This document shows, in pieces, positions 25,672-39,555 of a stretch of 64,000 nucleotides of DNA (position 1 is its first letter; every line of letters starts with the position of its first letter). Position numbers and translations under genes: made by a program. The stretch comes from Morganella morganii_D (GTDB taxonomy: Bacteria; Pseudomonadota; Gammaproteobacteria; Enterobacterales; Enterobacteriaceae). The notes under the pieces were generated by a model. It was not told the DNA's origin. It worked only from the letters and a program-made list of their open reading frames with translations, and made no database searches. The stretch covers positions 3,410,001 through 3,474,000 of the forward strand of contig CP173058.1 of assembly GCA_044772875.1 (NCBI GenBank). The letters are read 5' to 3'.

Positions 25672-27555
25672 ATGAAAATGACCTCGCCTTATGCGCTGTC
25701 CGCTATCGGACTGGCCGTGTTTTCCGCATTGTCTTTTAGCGCTTCTGCTAATACTAATGATGATCAGATAATTGTTTCTGCTAACCGTTTTCAGCAGCCG
25801 GTTTCGTCTGTGCTGGCACCGGTAACCGTTGTGACCCGTGAAGAGATAGATAAGTGGCAGTCGAATTCTGTTGTCGACATTCTGCGCCGGTTACCAGGTG
25901 TGGATGTGACTCAGAGCGGCGGATTGGGTCAGAACAGTACAGTGTCGGTACGCGGGACAGATGCAAAACATTTACTGGTACTGATAGATGGTGTCCGTCT
26001 GAATAATGCAGGTATTTCCGGTCAGCCGGATCTGAACCAGTTTCCGGTAGCACTGGTGCAGCGTGTTGAGTATATCCGTGGTGCGCGTTCCGCCGTATAT
26101 GGCTCAGATGCCATCGGTGGTGTGCTGAATATTATTACCATCCGGGATGATATCGGCTCAAATATCACTGCGGGTATTGGTTCTCATGGTTACCAGAATT
26201 ATACCGGAACCACTCAGCAGCAGATTGGTGAAAATACCCGGGTAACAGCAGCAGCGTATACTTATACTAAAGGTTTTGATATCCGCCGTGATTATGACGG
26301 TTATGCCACACCAAGCGGTCGTGACTATGGCTTTATGAATAAAACCTACTGGCTGGATGTGCACCATAAACTGGATGATCGGTTTGCTGTGTATGGGCGT
26401 GCATATGGTTATGATAACCGCAGTAAATATTTCGGATTTAAATCTGATATGTGGTCATTACCGGCTGATCCGGCAAGTGATCGCCGTGAGTTAGAGAACC
26501 GGACATATGATGCCGGTCTCACATTTAATCAGGAGGACTATTCTTCTCAACTGATCATGAGCTACAGCCGCGTTAAGGACTATAACTATGATAACCGTTA
26601 TGGTCGTTATGGTGATGGTGCGACACTGGATAACTCAAAACAGTACTCTGCACAATGGGGCAATAATTACCGTGTCGGATATGGCAGCATCAACGCCGGT
26701 ATTGATTATCAGAAACAGGAAATGGAACCCGGCACAGCAATGATAGCTGACAGTAAATCTATTTCAGATACCGGTTTATATCTGACCGGACAGCAGGAAA
26801 TAGACAAAGTTATCCTTGAGGCCGCCATCCGTTCTGACCATCATTCGGAATTTAACTGGCATACCACCTGGCAGGCCAGTGCCGGATGGGAATTTGTCGA
26901 TGGTTACCGGGTTATCGGTTCTTATGCTACCGGGTTTAAAGCACCGACGCTGGGGCAGTTATATGCCAATACAACATTTGACTGGGGAACCATCGCCGGT
27001 AATAAGGATTTAAAACCGGAAGAGAGTGAACAATGGGAATTAGGACTGGAAGGAAATACCGGGCCGCTTTCCTGGCAACTGACCAGCTACCACAATGATA
27101 TTAAAAACCTGATTGACTACGAAATGGGTTCACCAAATACCTATATCAACCGCAGTAAAGCCAAAATCAAAGGTGCGGAATGGGTGGGGGAATTTGATAC
27201 CTGGATTATCCATCACCAACTGACTTACCAGTATCTGGACGCCAGAGACAAAAGTACTGATAAACGTCTGGCACGCCGGGCACAACAGCAGGTGAAATAT
27301 CAGATGGACTGGACGGTTGCGGATGTTGATATGGGACTGACTTATCAGTATATCGGTAAACGCTATGATGATGCGGATAATAAGCAAAAACTCGGCGGAG
27401 TCAGTATTTTTGATATCACTGCCGCATATCCGATCACTGATCATCTGACAATTCGTGGTAAAATAGCTAACTTGTTTGATAAAGACTACGAGACTGCGTA
27501 TGGCTATCGAACCGCCGGCCGTGAATACTTCCTCACAGGAAGCTACAACTTCTGA
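25672..27555 (+). CDS. btuB: Vitamin B12 TonB-dependent outer membrane receptor
   Basis: Outer-membrane beta-barrel importing cobalamins with TonB energy. The ATG at 25672 behind caggaaaa gives 627 residues (E. coli 614). A signal peptide (about 1-24, ending ASA) is followed by the TonB box region DDQIIVSANRF and the plug domain (VLVLIDGVRLN-like VLIDGVRLNNAG, YIRGARSAVYGSDAIGG). The C-terminus ends in phenylalanine (TGSYNF) as barrels do. Its 3' end overlaps murI by 56 nt. Confidence 0.97.
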   Translation: MKMTSPYALSAIGLAVFSALSFSASANTNDDQIIVSANRFQQPVSSVLAPVTVVTREEIDKWQSNSVVDILRRLPGVDVTQSGGLGQNSTVSVRGTDAKHLLVLIDGVRLNNAGISGQPDLNQFPVALVQRVEYIRGARSAVYGSDAIGGVLNIITIRDDIGSNITAGIGSHGYQNYTGTTQQQIGENTRVTAAAYTYTKGFDIRRDYDGYATPSGRDYGFMNKTYWLDVHHKLDDRFAVYGRAYGYDNRSKYFGFKSDMWSLPADPASDRRELENRTYDAGLTFNQEDYSSQLIMSYSRVKDYNYDNRYGRYGDGATLDNSKQYSAQWGNNYRVGYGSINAGIDYQKQEMEPGTAMIADSKSISDTGLYLTGQQEIDKVILEAAIRSDHHSEFNWHTTWQASAGWEFVDGYRVIGSYATGFKAPTLGQLYANTTFDWGTIAGNKDLKPEESEQWELGLEGNTGPLSWQLTSYHNDIKNLIDYEMGSPNTYINRSKAKIKGAEWVGEFDTWIIHHQLTYQYLDARDKSTDKRLARRAQQQVKYQMDWTVADVDMGLTYQYIGKRYDDADNKQKLGGVSIFDITAAYPITDHLTIRGKIANLFDKDYETAYGYRTAGREYFLTGSYNF

Positions 27556-28366
27556 TCTGAAAAACCGCCCGACAGTGCTGTTGTTTGACTCCGGCATGGG
27601 CGGTTTATCTGTTTATCAGGAAGTAAGAAAATTACTTCCTGATAAACACTATATTTATGCATTCGATAATGAGGCATTTCCTTACGGCGAAAAAACCGAA
27701 GCTTTTATTGTCGACCGTGTGACTAAGATTGTCCGTCAGATTGCACAGCAGCATCCGCTGGCGGTAATTGTGATTGCCTGTAATACAGCAAGCACAATTA
27801 CGCTGCCTGCTCTGCGTGCAATGTCTGATATTCCGGTGGTCGGTGTGGTTCCGGCGATCAAACCGGCCGCAAAACTGACACGCAACGGCCTGGTCGGGCT
27901 GCTGGCGACCCGGGCAACCGTAAAACGGGCTTACACCCGTGAGCTTATTGACCGGTTTGCTTCTGAGTGTCAGGTATCACTATTAGGATCAGCGGAGCTG
28001 GTCGAACTCGCGGAACGCAAGTTGTATGGCGAGGCGATTCCGGCAGCTGCTCTGGAAACTATCCTTGCGCCGTGGCGGAATATGAAAGAACCGCCTGACA
28101 CGGTGGTACTTGGATGTACGCACTTCCCGCTGATTGCCGAAGAACTGAAATCCGCATTACCGGACGGAACCCGGCTGGTGGATTCCGGTGCGGCGATTGC
28201 CCGCCGCGTGCAGTGGTTAATCAATAATAGTGAGAAACCTCATCACTTAACTGATGAACAAAATGTAGCGTATTGCTTGCGGGATGATGAAACAACACAG
28301 AAATTGCAGCCTGTTCTGCAGCAATTGGGATTTGAATCGTTGAAAAAACTGACGATTACAGAGTGA
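27500..28366 (+). CDS. murI: Glutamate racemase
   Basis: Provides D-glutamate for peptidoglycan. The ATG at 27500 gives 288 residues (E. coli 285). Catalytic cysteines lie in VIACNTAST and VLGCTHFPL; FDSGMGGLSV is the N-terminal signature. The start lies inside btuB. The rRNA operon promoters follow immediately. Confidence 0.96.
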   Translation: MAIEPPAVNTSSQEATTSDLKNRPTVLLFDSGMGGLSVYQEVRKLLPDKHYIYAFDNEAFPYGEKTEAFIVDRVTKIVRQIAQQHPLAVIVIACNTASTITLPALRAMSDIPVVGVVPAIKPAAKLTRNGLVGLLATRATVKRAYTRELIDRFASECQVSLLGSAELVELAERKLYGEAIPAAALETILAPWRNMKEPPDTVVLGCTHFPLIAEELKSALPDGTRLVDSGAAIARRVQWLINNSEKPHHLTDEQNVAYCLRDDETTQKLQPVLQQLGFESLKKLTITE

Positions 28367-28411
28367 TTTGCTGTAATAATCAGCAGTCAGCACATTTTTA
28401 TAAATTACCCC

Positions 28412-28439
28412 TTGCGGTCAGATTAAAACTCCCTATAAT
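28412..28439 (+). promoter_or_regulatory. rRNA promoter P1
   Basis: TTGCGG (28412) and TATAAT (28434) with a 16-bp spacer, followed by a GC-rich discriminator (gcgcatcc). This is the layout of growth-rate and ppGpp regulated rRNA P1 promoters. Confidence 0.85.
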
Positions 28440-28510
28440 GCGCATCCGTTGTCACGGCACAGGACGCGAAGTCCGCTGAGATAACAAGGTGAAAAGTCTG
28501 AAATAAATAC

Positions 28511-28538
28511 TTGACACCTGATGAGGAAAGCGTAATAT
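28511..28538 (+). promoter_or_regulatory. rRNA promoter P2
   Basis: TTGACA (28511) and TAATAT (28533) with a 16-bp spacer, about 100 bp after P1. Confidence 0.85.
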
Positions 28539-28590
28539 ACGCAGCCTCGCAACAACGCAGAAGACCGGCAACGGCAGCGAAAATTGCAAC

Positions 28591-28602
28591 TGCTCTTTAA
28601 CA
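28591..28602 (+). promoter_or_regulatory. rRNA leader boxA antitermination site
   Basis: tgctctttaaca matches the boxA sequence bound by NusB and S10 in rRNA leaders. It lies in the expected place between P2 and 16S. Confidence 0.85.
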
Positions 28603-28743
28603 ATTTATCAGACAATCTGTGTGGGCACTCGCAGGACATATCACAAAAAATATATTTTTGAGAAGTCTTGAAGAGTGACCAATACAGCAGCTTAGCAATA
28701 AGCAGCAGTAAACAGTTTAATTCTTTGAGCATCAGACACTTTT

Positions 28744-30284
<1,541 letters not shown>

Positions 30285-30369
30285 ACCTATGCTGATTTGA
30301 AATGTGAGTGTTCACACAGATTGTCTGATAGAAATGATGAGCAGATGAGCGTCTGCGAAGCTGACTACT

Positions 30370-30445
30370 GTCCCCTTCGTCTAGAGGCCCAGGACACCGC
30401 CCTTTCACGGCGGTAACAGGGGTTCGAATCCCCTAGGGGACGCCA
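30370..30445 (+). tRNA. tRNA-Glu (TTC)
   Basis: A 76-nt cloverleaf with anticodon TTC, encoded CCA and T-loop ggttcgaatcc. It lies in the 16S-23S spacer, as in the E. coli rrnB-type operons. Confidence 0.97.
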
Positions 30446-30483
30446 GTCTGCGCGGGTGAGTGAAAGTCATCTGCCAATAATGA

Positions 30484-30526
30484 TTAAGCTGATTCAAGAG
30501 TCAGCTTAACAATTATGCTCTTTAAC
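30484..30526 (+). promoter_or_regulatory. Spacer boxB-like hairpin and boxA
   Basis: A 9-bp hairpin (ttaagctga at 30484 pairing with 30501-30509) is followed by tgctctttaac (30516-30526), a boxA sequence. This second antitermination signal precedes 23S. Confidence 0.75.
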
Positions 30527-30555
30527 AATCCGGAACAAGCTGAAAAATTGAAACA

Positions 30556-30745
30556 ATCAGTATTATCACCGAGGTAATACTGATGAGTCTCTCAGCCGAA
30601 CGACTTTGAAAGTACTCACTTTCGAGGGGAAGCGAGCTAAATAATTTCGCGGAGGCCAGCGCACAGCAAGCGGAGCATACATCAGTATGTGAGCATTGCG
30701 AGCACTGCCCGACAAAGAAATTATGACGCGCAGCGACCCGTACAG
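30556..30745 (+). repeat. Hairpin-forming insertion in the 16S-23S spacer
   Basis: A perfect 10-bp hairpin (atcagtatta at 30556 with 30575-30584) is followed by a longer imperfect palindrome, about 30625-30745, centred on gcatacatcagtatgtg. The longer one resembles palindromic sequences dispersed in Proteus and Morganella genomes and spacer-loop insertions in other enteric rRNA operons. It probably folds out of the precursor and is removed during processing. Confidence 0.45.
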
Positions 30746-30766
30746 AAAGACACTTTCGGGTTGTGA

Positions 30767-33673
<2,907 letters not shown>

Positions 33674-33788
33674 GACAACACCGAAGGTGTTTTGAGTTGA
33701 GAGACGAAGAATAATTTTTCAGATGATGGAGAGGAGAGCGAAAGCGGAAACTCTTCATGATAAAGCTTGTTTTGGATTGAAATGAATT

Positions 33789-33907
33789 TGCCTGGCGGCC
33801 GTAGCGCGGTGGTCCCACCTGATCCCATGCCGAACTCAGAAGTGAAACGCCGTAGCGCCGATGGTAGTGTGGGGTCTCCCCATGTGAGAGTAGGGAACCG
33901 CCAGGTT
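33789..33907 (+). rRNA. 5S ribosomal RNA, first copy
   Basis: tgcctggcggccgtagcgcg to gaaccgccaggtt, about 119 nt. It differs from the second copy at one visible position (cctgatccc here, cctgacccc there). Confidence 0.97.
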
Positions 33908-33941
33908 ATTATTTAAAGTCTGTGCAACAGCACAGATTTTT

Positions 33942-34017
33942 GCTGATATGGCTCAGTTGGTAGAGCACACCCTTGGTAAGGGTGAGGTCCCCAGTTCGAA
34001 TCTGGGTATCAGCACCA
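33942..34017 (+). tRNA. tRNA-Thr (GGT) between two 5S genes
   Basis: A 76-nt cloverleaf with anticodon GGT and encoded CCA. It resembles E. coli thrV, which lies between two 5S genes in rrnD. It is close to but not identical with the tRNA-Thr(GGT) at 38043. Confidence 0.97.
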
Positions 34018-34050
34018 TTAATTTAGTTCGGCAGAAAAAAGAAAAGAATT

Positions 34051-34169
34051 TGCCTGGCGGCCGTAGCGCGGTGGTCCCACCTGACCCCATGCCGAACTCA
34101 GAAGTGAAACGCCGTAGCGCCGATGGTAGTGTGGGGTCTCCCCATGTGAGAGTAGGGAACCGCCAGGTT
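34051..34169 (+). rRNA. 5S ribosomal RNA, second copy
   Basis: A near-identical repeat of the first 5S, ending the operon just before the terminator. Confidence 0.97.
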
Positions 34170-34181
34170 ATTATTTAAGTG

Positions 34182-34210
34182 AAAAAGCCACTCATCTGAG
34201 TGGCTTTTTT
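34182..34210 (+). terminator. rRNA operon terminator
   Basis: aaaagccactca pairs with tgagtggctttt around two bases, followed by six T residues. Confidence 0.92.
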
Positions 34211-34309
34211 GCATTTACAGCCTGCTAAAATACAAATTTCCGCAATGCTGGGATCCGCGTCTGCGGACTGATAAACTAGATATTATATTTGTCAGATGAG
34301 TTTTTCATT

Positions 34310-35347
34310 ATGTCCCTCAAACCTGCTGATTCACTCCGCCAGTTACACACATTTGGTATTGAAGCCGGTGCCCGGCATATTCACGTCGCAGAGACCGTTT
34401 CTGATCTCTGCCGCTTATGGTTAGCTGCGCAAACGGAAAAATCTCCCTTTCTGCTGTTAGGCAGTGGCAGTAATGTGCTGTTTACTACGGATTTTAATGG
34501 CACCGTAGTCATTAACCGGATCCCCGGCAGGACAGTCCGGGAAACGCCGGATGCCTGGCTTATCGAAGCCGGTGCCGGTGAAAACTGGCACGAATTGATC
34601 TGCTGGATGCTGGCGAACGGTATTTACGGAACGGAGAACCTGGCACTGATCCCGGGGTGTGCCGGTACCGCCCCGATTCAGAATATCGGGGCATACGGAA
34701 CCGAATTTAAAGATGTTTGTGACTACGTGAATGTCACCTCCCTGTCTGATGGAGAGACAAAGCGACTGACCGCAGAGGAATGCCGTTTTGGTTATCGCGA
34801 CAGTATCTTCAAACATGATTATCAGCAGGGATATGCTATCACGGCGGTTGGCCTGAAATTGCCGAAAGCATGGAAACCAAACCTGAGCTACGGTGATTTG
34901 AAATCGCTGGATCCCGCGACTGCCACACCTCAGCAGGTATTTGACATGGTCTGTCAGATGCGGATGAACAAACTGCCTGACCCGGCAGTAACCGGTAATG
35001 CGGGCAGCTTTTTCAAAAACCCGGTGGTCACTTCTGAGTGTGCGCAAAAAATCAAAGTACAGTATCCGGACTGCCCGCAATATGTGGTGGAGGACGGAAT
35101 CAAACTCGCTGCCGGCTGGCTTATCGACCAGTGCCGGCTGAAAGGCTATCAGGAAGGCGGAGCAGCAGTGCATATGAATCAGGCGCTGGTATTAATCAAC
35201 CGGAATAATGCGACAGGGGATGATGTTATCCGCCTCGCACGTTATGTCCGTCAGCAGGTTGCAGCCCGTTTCGGGGTTCAGCTGGAACCGGAAGTCCGTT
35301 TTATTGGCATTGACGGTGAAATCAGTGCCACAGAGGCTATCGCATGA
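34310..35347 (+). CDS. murB: UDP-N-acetylenolpyruvoylglucosamine reductase
   Basis: FAD enzyme giving UDP-N-acetylmuramate. The ATG at 34310 gives 345 residues (E. coli 342); a TTG at 34289 is in frame but unnecessary. Motifs: LGSGSNVLF in the FAD domain, IPGCAGTAPIQNIGAYG, GYRDSIFK, NAGSFFKNP, and the C-terminal LEPEVRFIG with the catalytic glutamate. It overlaps birA by 4 nt (ATGA). Confidence 0.97.
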   Translation: MSLKPADSLRQLHTFGIEAGARHIHVAETVSDLCRLWLAAQTEKSPFLLLGSGSNVLFTTDFNGTVVINRIPGRTVRETPDAWLIEAGAGENWHELICWMLANGIYGTENLALIPGCAGTAPIQNIGAYGTEFKDVCDYVNVTSLSDGETKRLTAEECRFGYRDSIFKHDYQQGYAITAVGLKLPKAWKPNLSYGDLKSLDPATATPQQVFDMVCQMRMNKLPDPAVTGNAGSFFKNPVVTSECAQKIKVQYPDCPQYVVEDGIKLAAGWLIDQCRLKGYQEGGAAVHMNQALVLINRNNATGDDVIRLARYVRQQVAARFGVQLEPEVRFIGIDGEISATEAIA

Positions 35348-36324
35348 AAGATTACAGTGTACCACTGGCTCTGATCGGCATTTTATCTGACGGTGAATTT
35401 CATTCCGGTGAACAGCTCGGCAATAAACTGGGGATGAGCCGTGCCGCGGTCAATAAGCATATCCGCACATTGCGCGGGATGGGCATAGAAATGGAAACAG
35501 TCACGGGTAAGGGCTACCGCCTCTTTGCTCCGATGGATCTGTTACAGCCTGACATGATACGCCGGCTTTTGCCCGGACGGAATGTGGAAGTGCTGCCGGT
35601 TATTGGTTCCACCAACCAGCATATGATGGATAAAGTCGGGGAACTGACATCCGGTGATGCCTGTGTGGCGGAATATCAGTATGCCGGACGCGGTCGTCGC
35701 GGGCGGCAGTGGATCTCTCCGTTTGGCCGTAATCTGTACCTTTCTCTGTACTGGCGCCTGGAACAGGGGCCTGCTGCAGCTATCGGGCTGAGCCTGGTCG
35801 TGGGGATTGTGCTTGCGGAAACATTGCACGAACTGGGGGCATCCGGTGTAAAAGTAAAATGGCCGAATGACTTATATCTGAATGACAAGAAGCTGGCTGG
35901 TATTCTGGTCGAACTTCAGGGGAAAACCGGTGATGCAGCACATGTGGTTATCGGAATCGGGATTAACCTGACCATGGAAAGTAGTGGCACAGACCAGATT
36001 GGCCGGCAGTGGATCAACCTTCAGCAATCCGGTATTCAGATTGATCGTAATACATTATCTGCGGAGTTTATTAAGCATCTGACGGATGCTCTGCATCTGT
36101 TTGAAAAAAGCGGGCTGACACCGTTTATTGAACGCTGGTATGCTTTCGATAATTACCTTAATCGTGAAGTAAAACTGATTATTGGTGAGCATGAAATCTT
36201 TGGTATTTCCAGGGGAATAAACGGACAGGGAGCTTTATTATTAGATCATTTCGGTGAAATTACCCCCTATATTGGCGGAGAAATATCACTTCGCGGTGTG
36301 GATTCAAAAAATAAACCGGCCTGA
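35344..36324 (+). CDS. birA: Biotin-protein ligase and biotin operon repressor
   Basis: Ligates biotin to the acetyl-CoA carboxylase carrier and represses bio genes. It has 326 residues (E. coli 321). The N-terminal helix-turn-helix contains SGEQLGNKLGMSRAAVNKHI; the biotinyl-AMP loop is GRGRRGR near residue 117; KWPNDLY and KLAGILVE follow. It is coupled to murB by the overlapping start. Confidence 0.97.
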   Translation: MKDYSVPLALIGILSDGEFHSGEQLGNKLGMSRAAVNKHIRTLRGMGIEMETVTGKGYRLFAPMDLLQPDMIRRLLPGRNVEVLPVIGSTNQHMMDKVGELTSGDACVAEYQYAGRGRRGRQWISPFGRNLYLSLYWRLEQGPAAAIGLSLVVGIVLAETLHELGASGVKVKWPNDLYLNDKKLAGILVELQGKTGDAAHVVIGIGINLTMESSGTDQIGRQWINLQQSGIQIDRNTLSAEFIKHLTDALHLFEKSGLTPFIERWYAFDNYLNREVKLIIGEHEIFGISRGINGQGALLLDHFGEITPYIGGEISLRGVDSKNKPA

Positions 36325-36340
36325 GCCGGTTTATTTTTAA
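36305..36340. terminator. Bidirectional terminator between birA and coaA
   Basis: aaaaaataaaccggc pairs with gccggtttattttt around ctga, with A and T tracts on either side. The stem includes the birA stop codon. Confidence 0.9.
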
Positions 36341-36352
36341 CAGTAAAACTGA

Positions 36353-37297
36353 TTATTTTCGCAGTTTCACATTTGTCACCATGTGATTGGTACCTTTGGT
36401 CATTACCAGGCTGGCGCGCTCTCTGGTCGGCAGAATATTTTCATGCAGATTAAGGCCGTTAATCTCATCCCAGATTGTTGAAGCAATACTGACGGCCTCA
36501 CTTTCCTCAAGTTGTGCATAGTGATGGAAATAGGAATTCGGATCACTGAATGCCCCCTGACGGAATTTCAGGAAGCGCCCGATATACCAGCTTTTCAGCA
36601 ATTCTTCCGGTGCATCCACATAAATAGAGAAATCCACAAAATCGGACACAAAGACATGGTGCATAGCTTCCGGATAATCCATCCCGCTCTGCAGCACGTT
36701 CAGGCCTTCCAGAATGACGATATCCGGCTGTTCAACCACTAGTTGTTTATCCGGAATAATGTCATAGGTCAGATGCGAATAAACCGGCGCCAGAACCCGC
36801 GGGGTGCCGGATTTTACTTCAGAAACGAAACGGACCAGATTATGCATGTCATAGGATTCCGGGAATCCTTTCTTCTTCATGATATCGCGTTCATTCAGTA
36901 CAGAGTTGGGATGAAGAAAACCATCAGTGGTAATTAAATCCACTTTGCGATGTTCCGGCCAGCGGCTCAGTAGTGCCTGCAATAACCGGGCTGTGGTACT
37001 TTTCCCGACAGAGACACTGCCGGCAATACCAATCACATAAGGGACTTTCGCTTCATTTCTGCCGAGGAACTGTTCCAGTACGGCCTGGCGGCGCAGATTT
37101 GAGCTGATATAAAAGTTCAGCAGACGGGACAGCGGCAGATAAATCGCGATAACTTCATCAATCGAGATTTCATCGTGGATGCCGCGCAGATCGTCAATTT
37201 CCTGTTCTGATAACGTCATCGGGACAGAGTTACGCAGAGTAGCCCACTGACTGCGGCTGAAATGGAGATAAGGAGAGAGCGATTTTTCTTTATACAT
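36353..37297 (-). CDS. coaA: Pantothenate kinase (type I)
   Basis: First, rate-controlling step of coenzyme A synthesis. It has 314 residues (E. coli 316). The P-loop GSVSVGKST is at 93-101; TTDGFLHPN and FVDFSIYVDA follow. Start ATG at 37297. Convergent with birA. Confidence 0.97.
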   Translation of the reverse strand: MYKEKSLSPYLHFSRSQWATLRNSVPMTLSEQEIDDLRGIHDEISIDEVIAIYLPLSRLLNFYISSNLRRQAVLEQFLGRNEAKVPYVIGIAGSVSVGKSTTARLLQALLSRWPEHRKVDLITTDGFLHPNSVLNERDIMKKKGFPESYDMHNLVRFVSEVKSGTPRVLAPVYSHLTYDIIPDKQLVVEQPDIVILEGLNVLQSGMDYPEAMHHVFVSDFVDFSIYVDAPEELLKSWYIGRFLKFRQGAFSDPNSYFHHYAQLEESEAVSIASTIWDEINGLNLHENILPTRERASLVMTKGTNHMVTNVKLRK

Positions 37298-37639
37298 AAA
37301 CCAACAGCTGCCTTCATTACGCAGGTTGGACAGGTCATTAATACCCGTACCGGCTGAAAATAATTCGCATCATAGCGAGAGATGAGAGTCAGGCGTAGCA
37401 ATTTTTTTGAAAAAATGCATTTTTTTGATGTCGCGGACATAAATTACATTGCACATGACATAAACAGGCGGTTAAAAATAAGCGAATTATTTACTTTTGC
37501 GGTAGTTCATCTGTGTGATTACTGGGAGTTTAAGTGATAAGTATCGCTGCTAATTTGTACATTACCTATTGAAAAAAACAGCAAAATACGGAAGAATGTC
37601 CACTTTGTGAGCAAAAGAACAATTTCAGCGATTTTTTTG
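37298..37639. other. Gap between coaA and the tRNA cluster
   Basis: About 340 bp, AT-rich, containing the leftward coaA promoter and the upstream region of the tRNA promoter. No gene or further motif was recognised. Confidence 0.45.
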
Positions 37640-37668
37640 TTGCATCCTGCGCAAAGTCTCCATAGAAT
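37640..37668 (+). promoter_or_regulatory. tRNA operon promoter
   Basis: TTGCAT (37640) and TAGAAT (37663), 17-bp spacer, then a GC-rich discriminator (gcgcag) typical of stringently controlled stable RNA promoters. Confidence 0.65.
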
Positions 37669-37682
37669 GCGCAGCACTTGAT

Positions 37683-37758
<76 letters not shown>

Positions 37759-37774
37759 TTTAACAATTTGGAAA

Positions 37775-37859
<85 letters not shown>

Positions 37860-37960
37860 TCCAATGTGAATTATTATCCTGAGTGTTTTACTCAATACTC
37901 CTTCGATGTAAAATACCCGGGATTCAGTTACAGCAGATTAAAGTCAGGTAGCCGAGTTCA

Positions 37961-38036
<76 letters not shown>

Positions 38037-38042
38037 AGATGT

Positions 38043-38118
38043 GCTGATATAGCTCAGTTGGTAGAGCGCACCCTTGGTAAGGGTGAGGTCGGCAGTTCGA
38101 ATCTGCCTATCAGCACCA
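38043..38118 (+). tRNA. thrT: tRNA-Thr (GGT)
   Basis: 76 nt, anticodon GGT, encoded CCA. It begins six nt after glyT and ends 110 nt before tuf. Confidence 0.97.
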
Positions 38119-38228
38119 CTTCCGTTGTTCTCCATTCCCTGATTTTTTTCCCTGTAAATATCCAGACAAGCAATACTGCTTGGTTGATGTGGTGAAACCA
38201 CCGATTCCGTGTCTTAGAGGGACAACTA

Positions 38229-39413
38229 ATGTCTAAAGAAAAGTTTGAACGTACGAAACCGCACGTTAACGTTGGTACTATCGGCCACGTTGACCACGGT
38301 AAAACTACCCTGACTGCTGCAATCACTACCGTACTGGCTAAAACCTACGGCGGTGCTGCCCGTGCATTCGATCAGATCGATAACGCGCCGGAAGAAAAAG
38401 CGCGTGGTATCACCATCAACACCTCTCATGTTGAATACGATACTCCGACCCGCCACTACGCGCACGTTGACTGCCCGGGGCACGCCGACTATGTTAAAAA
38501 CATGATCACCGGTGCTGCACAGATGGACGGCGCTATCCTGGTTGTTGCTGCAACTGATGGCCCTATGCCGCAGACCCGTGAGCACATCCTGTTAGGTCGT
38601 CAGGTTGGCGTTCCTTACATCATCGTATTCCTGAACAAATGTGACATGGTTGATGATGAAGAGCTGCTGGAACTGGTAGAAATGGAAGTTCGTGAACTTC
38701 TGTCTCAGTACGATTTCCCGGGCGATGACACCCCAATCGTTCGCGGTTCAGCGCTGAAAGCACTGGAAGGCGAAGCTGAGTGGGAAGCGAAAATCATTGA
38801 ACTGGCAGGCTACCTGGATTCTTACATCCCGGAACCAGAGCGTGCAATTGACAAGCCGTTCCTGCTGCCAATCGAAGACGTATTCTCAATTTCCGGTCGT
38901 GGTACCGTTGTTACCGGTCGTGTTGAGCGCGGTATCATCAAGGTTGGTGAAGAAGTTGAAATCGTGGGTATCAAAGAAACTACGAAAACTACCTGTACTG
39001 GTGTTGAAATGTTCCGCAAACTGCTGGACGAAGGCCGTGCGGGTGAGAACGTTGGTGTTCTGCTGCGTGGTACTAAGCGTGAAGAGATCGAACGTGGTCA
39101 GGTTCTGGCTAAACCGGGTTCAATCAAGCCACACACCAAATTTGAATCAGAAGTTTATATTCTGAGCAAAGATGAAGGTGGTCGTCATACTCCGTTCTTT
39201 AAAGGCTACCGTCCTCAGTTCTACTTCCGTACAACAGACGTAACCGGTGCAATTGAACTGCCGGAAGGCGTGGAAATGGTAATGCCTGGTGATAACATCC
39301 AGATGCACGTTACCCTGATCCACCCAATCGCGATGGACGAAGGTCTGCGTTTCGCAATCCGTGAAGGCGGCCGTACCGTTGGCGCAGGTGTTGTAGCGAA
39401 AGTTCTGGGTTAA
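38229..39413 (+). CDS. tuf: Elongation factor Tu
   Basis: GTPase that brings aminoacyl-tRNA to the ribosome. It has 394 residues. GTP motifs are GHVDHGKT (19-26), DCPGH and NKCD; the C-terminus is GAGVVAKVLG. The left flank is the tRNA cluster that precedes tufB in E. coli, but the right flank is bfd-bfr-rpsJ, which follows tufA in E. coli. It cannot be assigned as tufA or tufB. Ribosome site gaggga, ATG at 38229. Confidence 0.98.
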   Translation: MSKEKFERTKPHVNVGTIGHVDHGKTTLTAAITTVLAKTYGGAARAFDQIDNAPEEKARGITINTSHVEYDTPTRHYAHVDCPGHADYVKNMITGAAQMDGAILVVAATDGPMPQTREHILLGRQVGVPYIIVFLNKCDMVDDEELLELVEMEVRELLSQYDFPGDDTPIVRGSALKALEGEAEWEAKIIELAGYLDSYIPEPERAIDKPFLLPIEDVFSISGRGTVVTGRVERGIIKVGEEVEIVGIKETTKTTCTGVEMFRKLLDEGRAGENVGVLLRGTKREEIERGQVLAKPGSIKPHTKFESEVYILSKDEGGRHTPFFKGYRPQFYFRTTDVTGAIELPEGVEMVMPGDNIQMHVTLIHPIAMDEGLRFAIREGGRTVGAGVVAKVLG

Positions 39414-39430
39414 TTCCCTGCCTGATTATT

Positions 39431-39457
39431 AAAAAGAGAGCTCCGGCTCTCTTTTTT
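39431..39457 (+). terminator. tuf terminator
   Basis: aaaagagagc pairs with gctctctttt around tccg, followed by T residues. Confidence 0.92.
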
Positions 39458-39510
39458 CATATTTGCCTTTCGGCAACTGCTGACAAAATTTACACAATCG
39501 CAATTGTAAT

Positions 39511-39529
39511 AATATTGATTATCATTTAC
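39511..39529. promoter_or_regulatory. Fur box upstream of bfd
   Basis: aatattgattatcatttac matches 14 of 19 positions of the consensus GATAATGATAATCATTATC. It lies 27 bp before bfd, whose homologues are induced by iron starvation through Fur. Confidence 0.7.
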
Positions 39530-39555
39530 TCTTTACCGCAGTCAGGAGGAATGAT

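Noticed and set aside
33942..34178. A 76-codon frame across tRNA-Thr and 5S
   Set aside because: It translates stable RNA genes.
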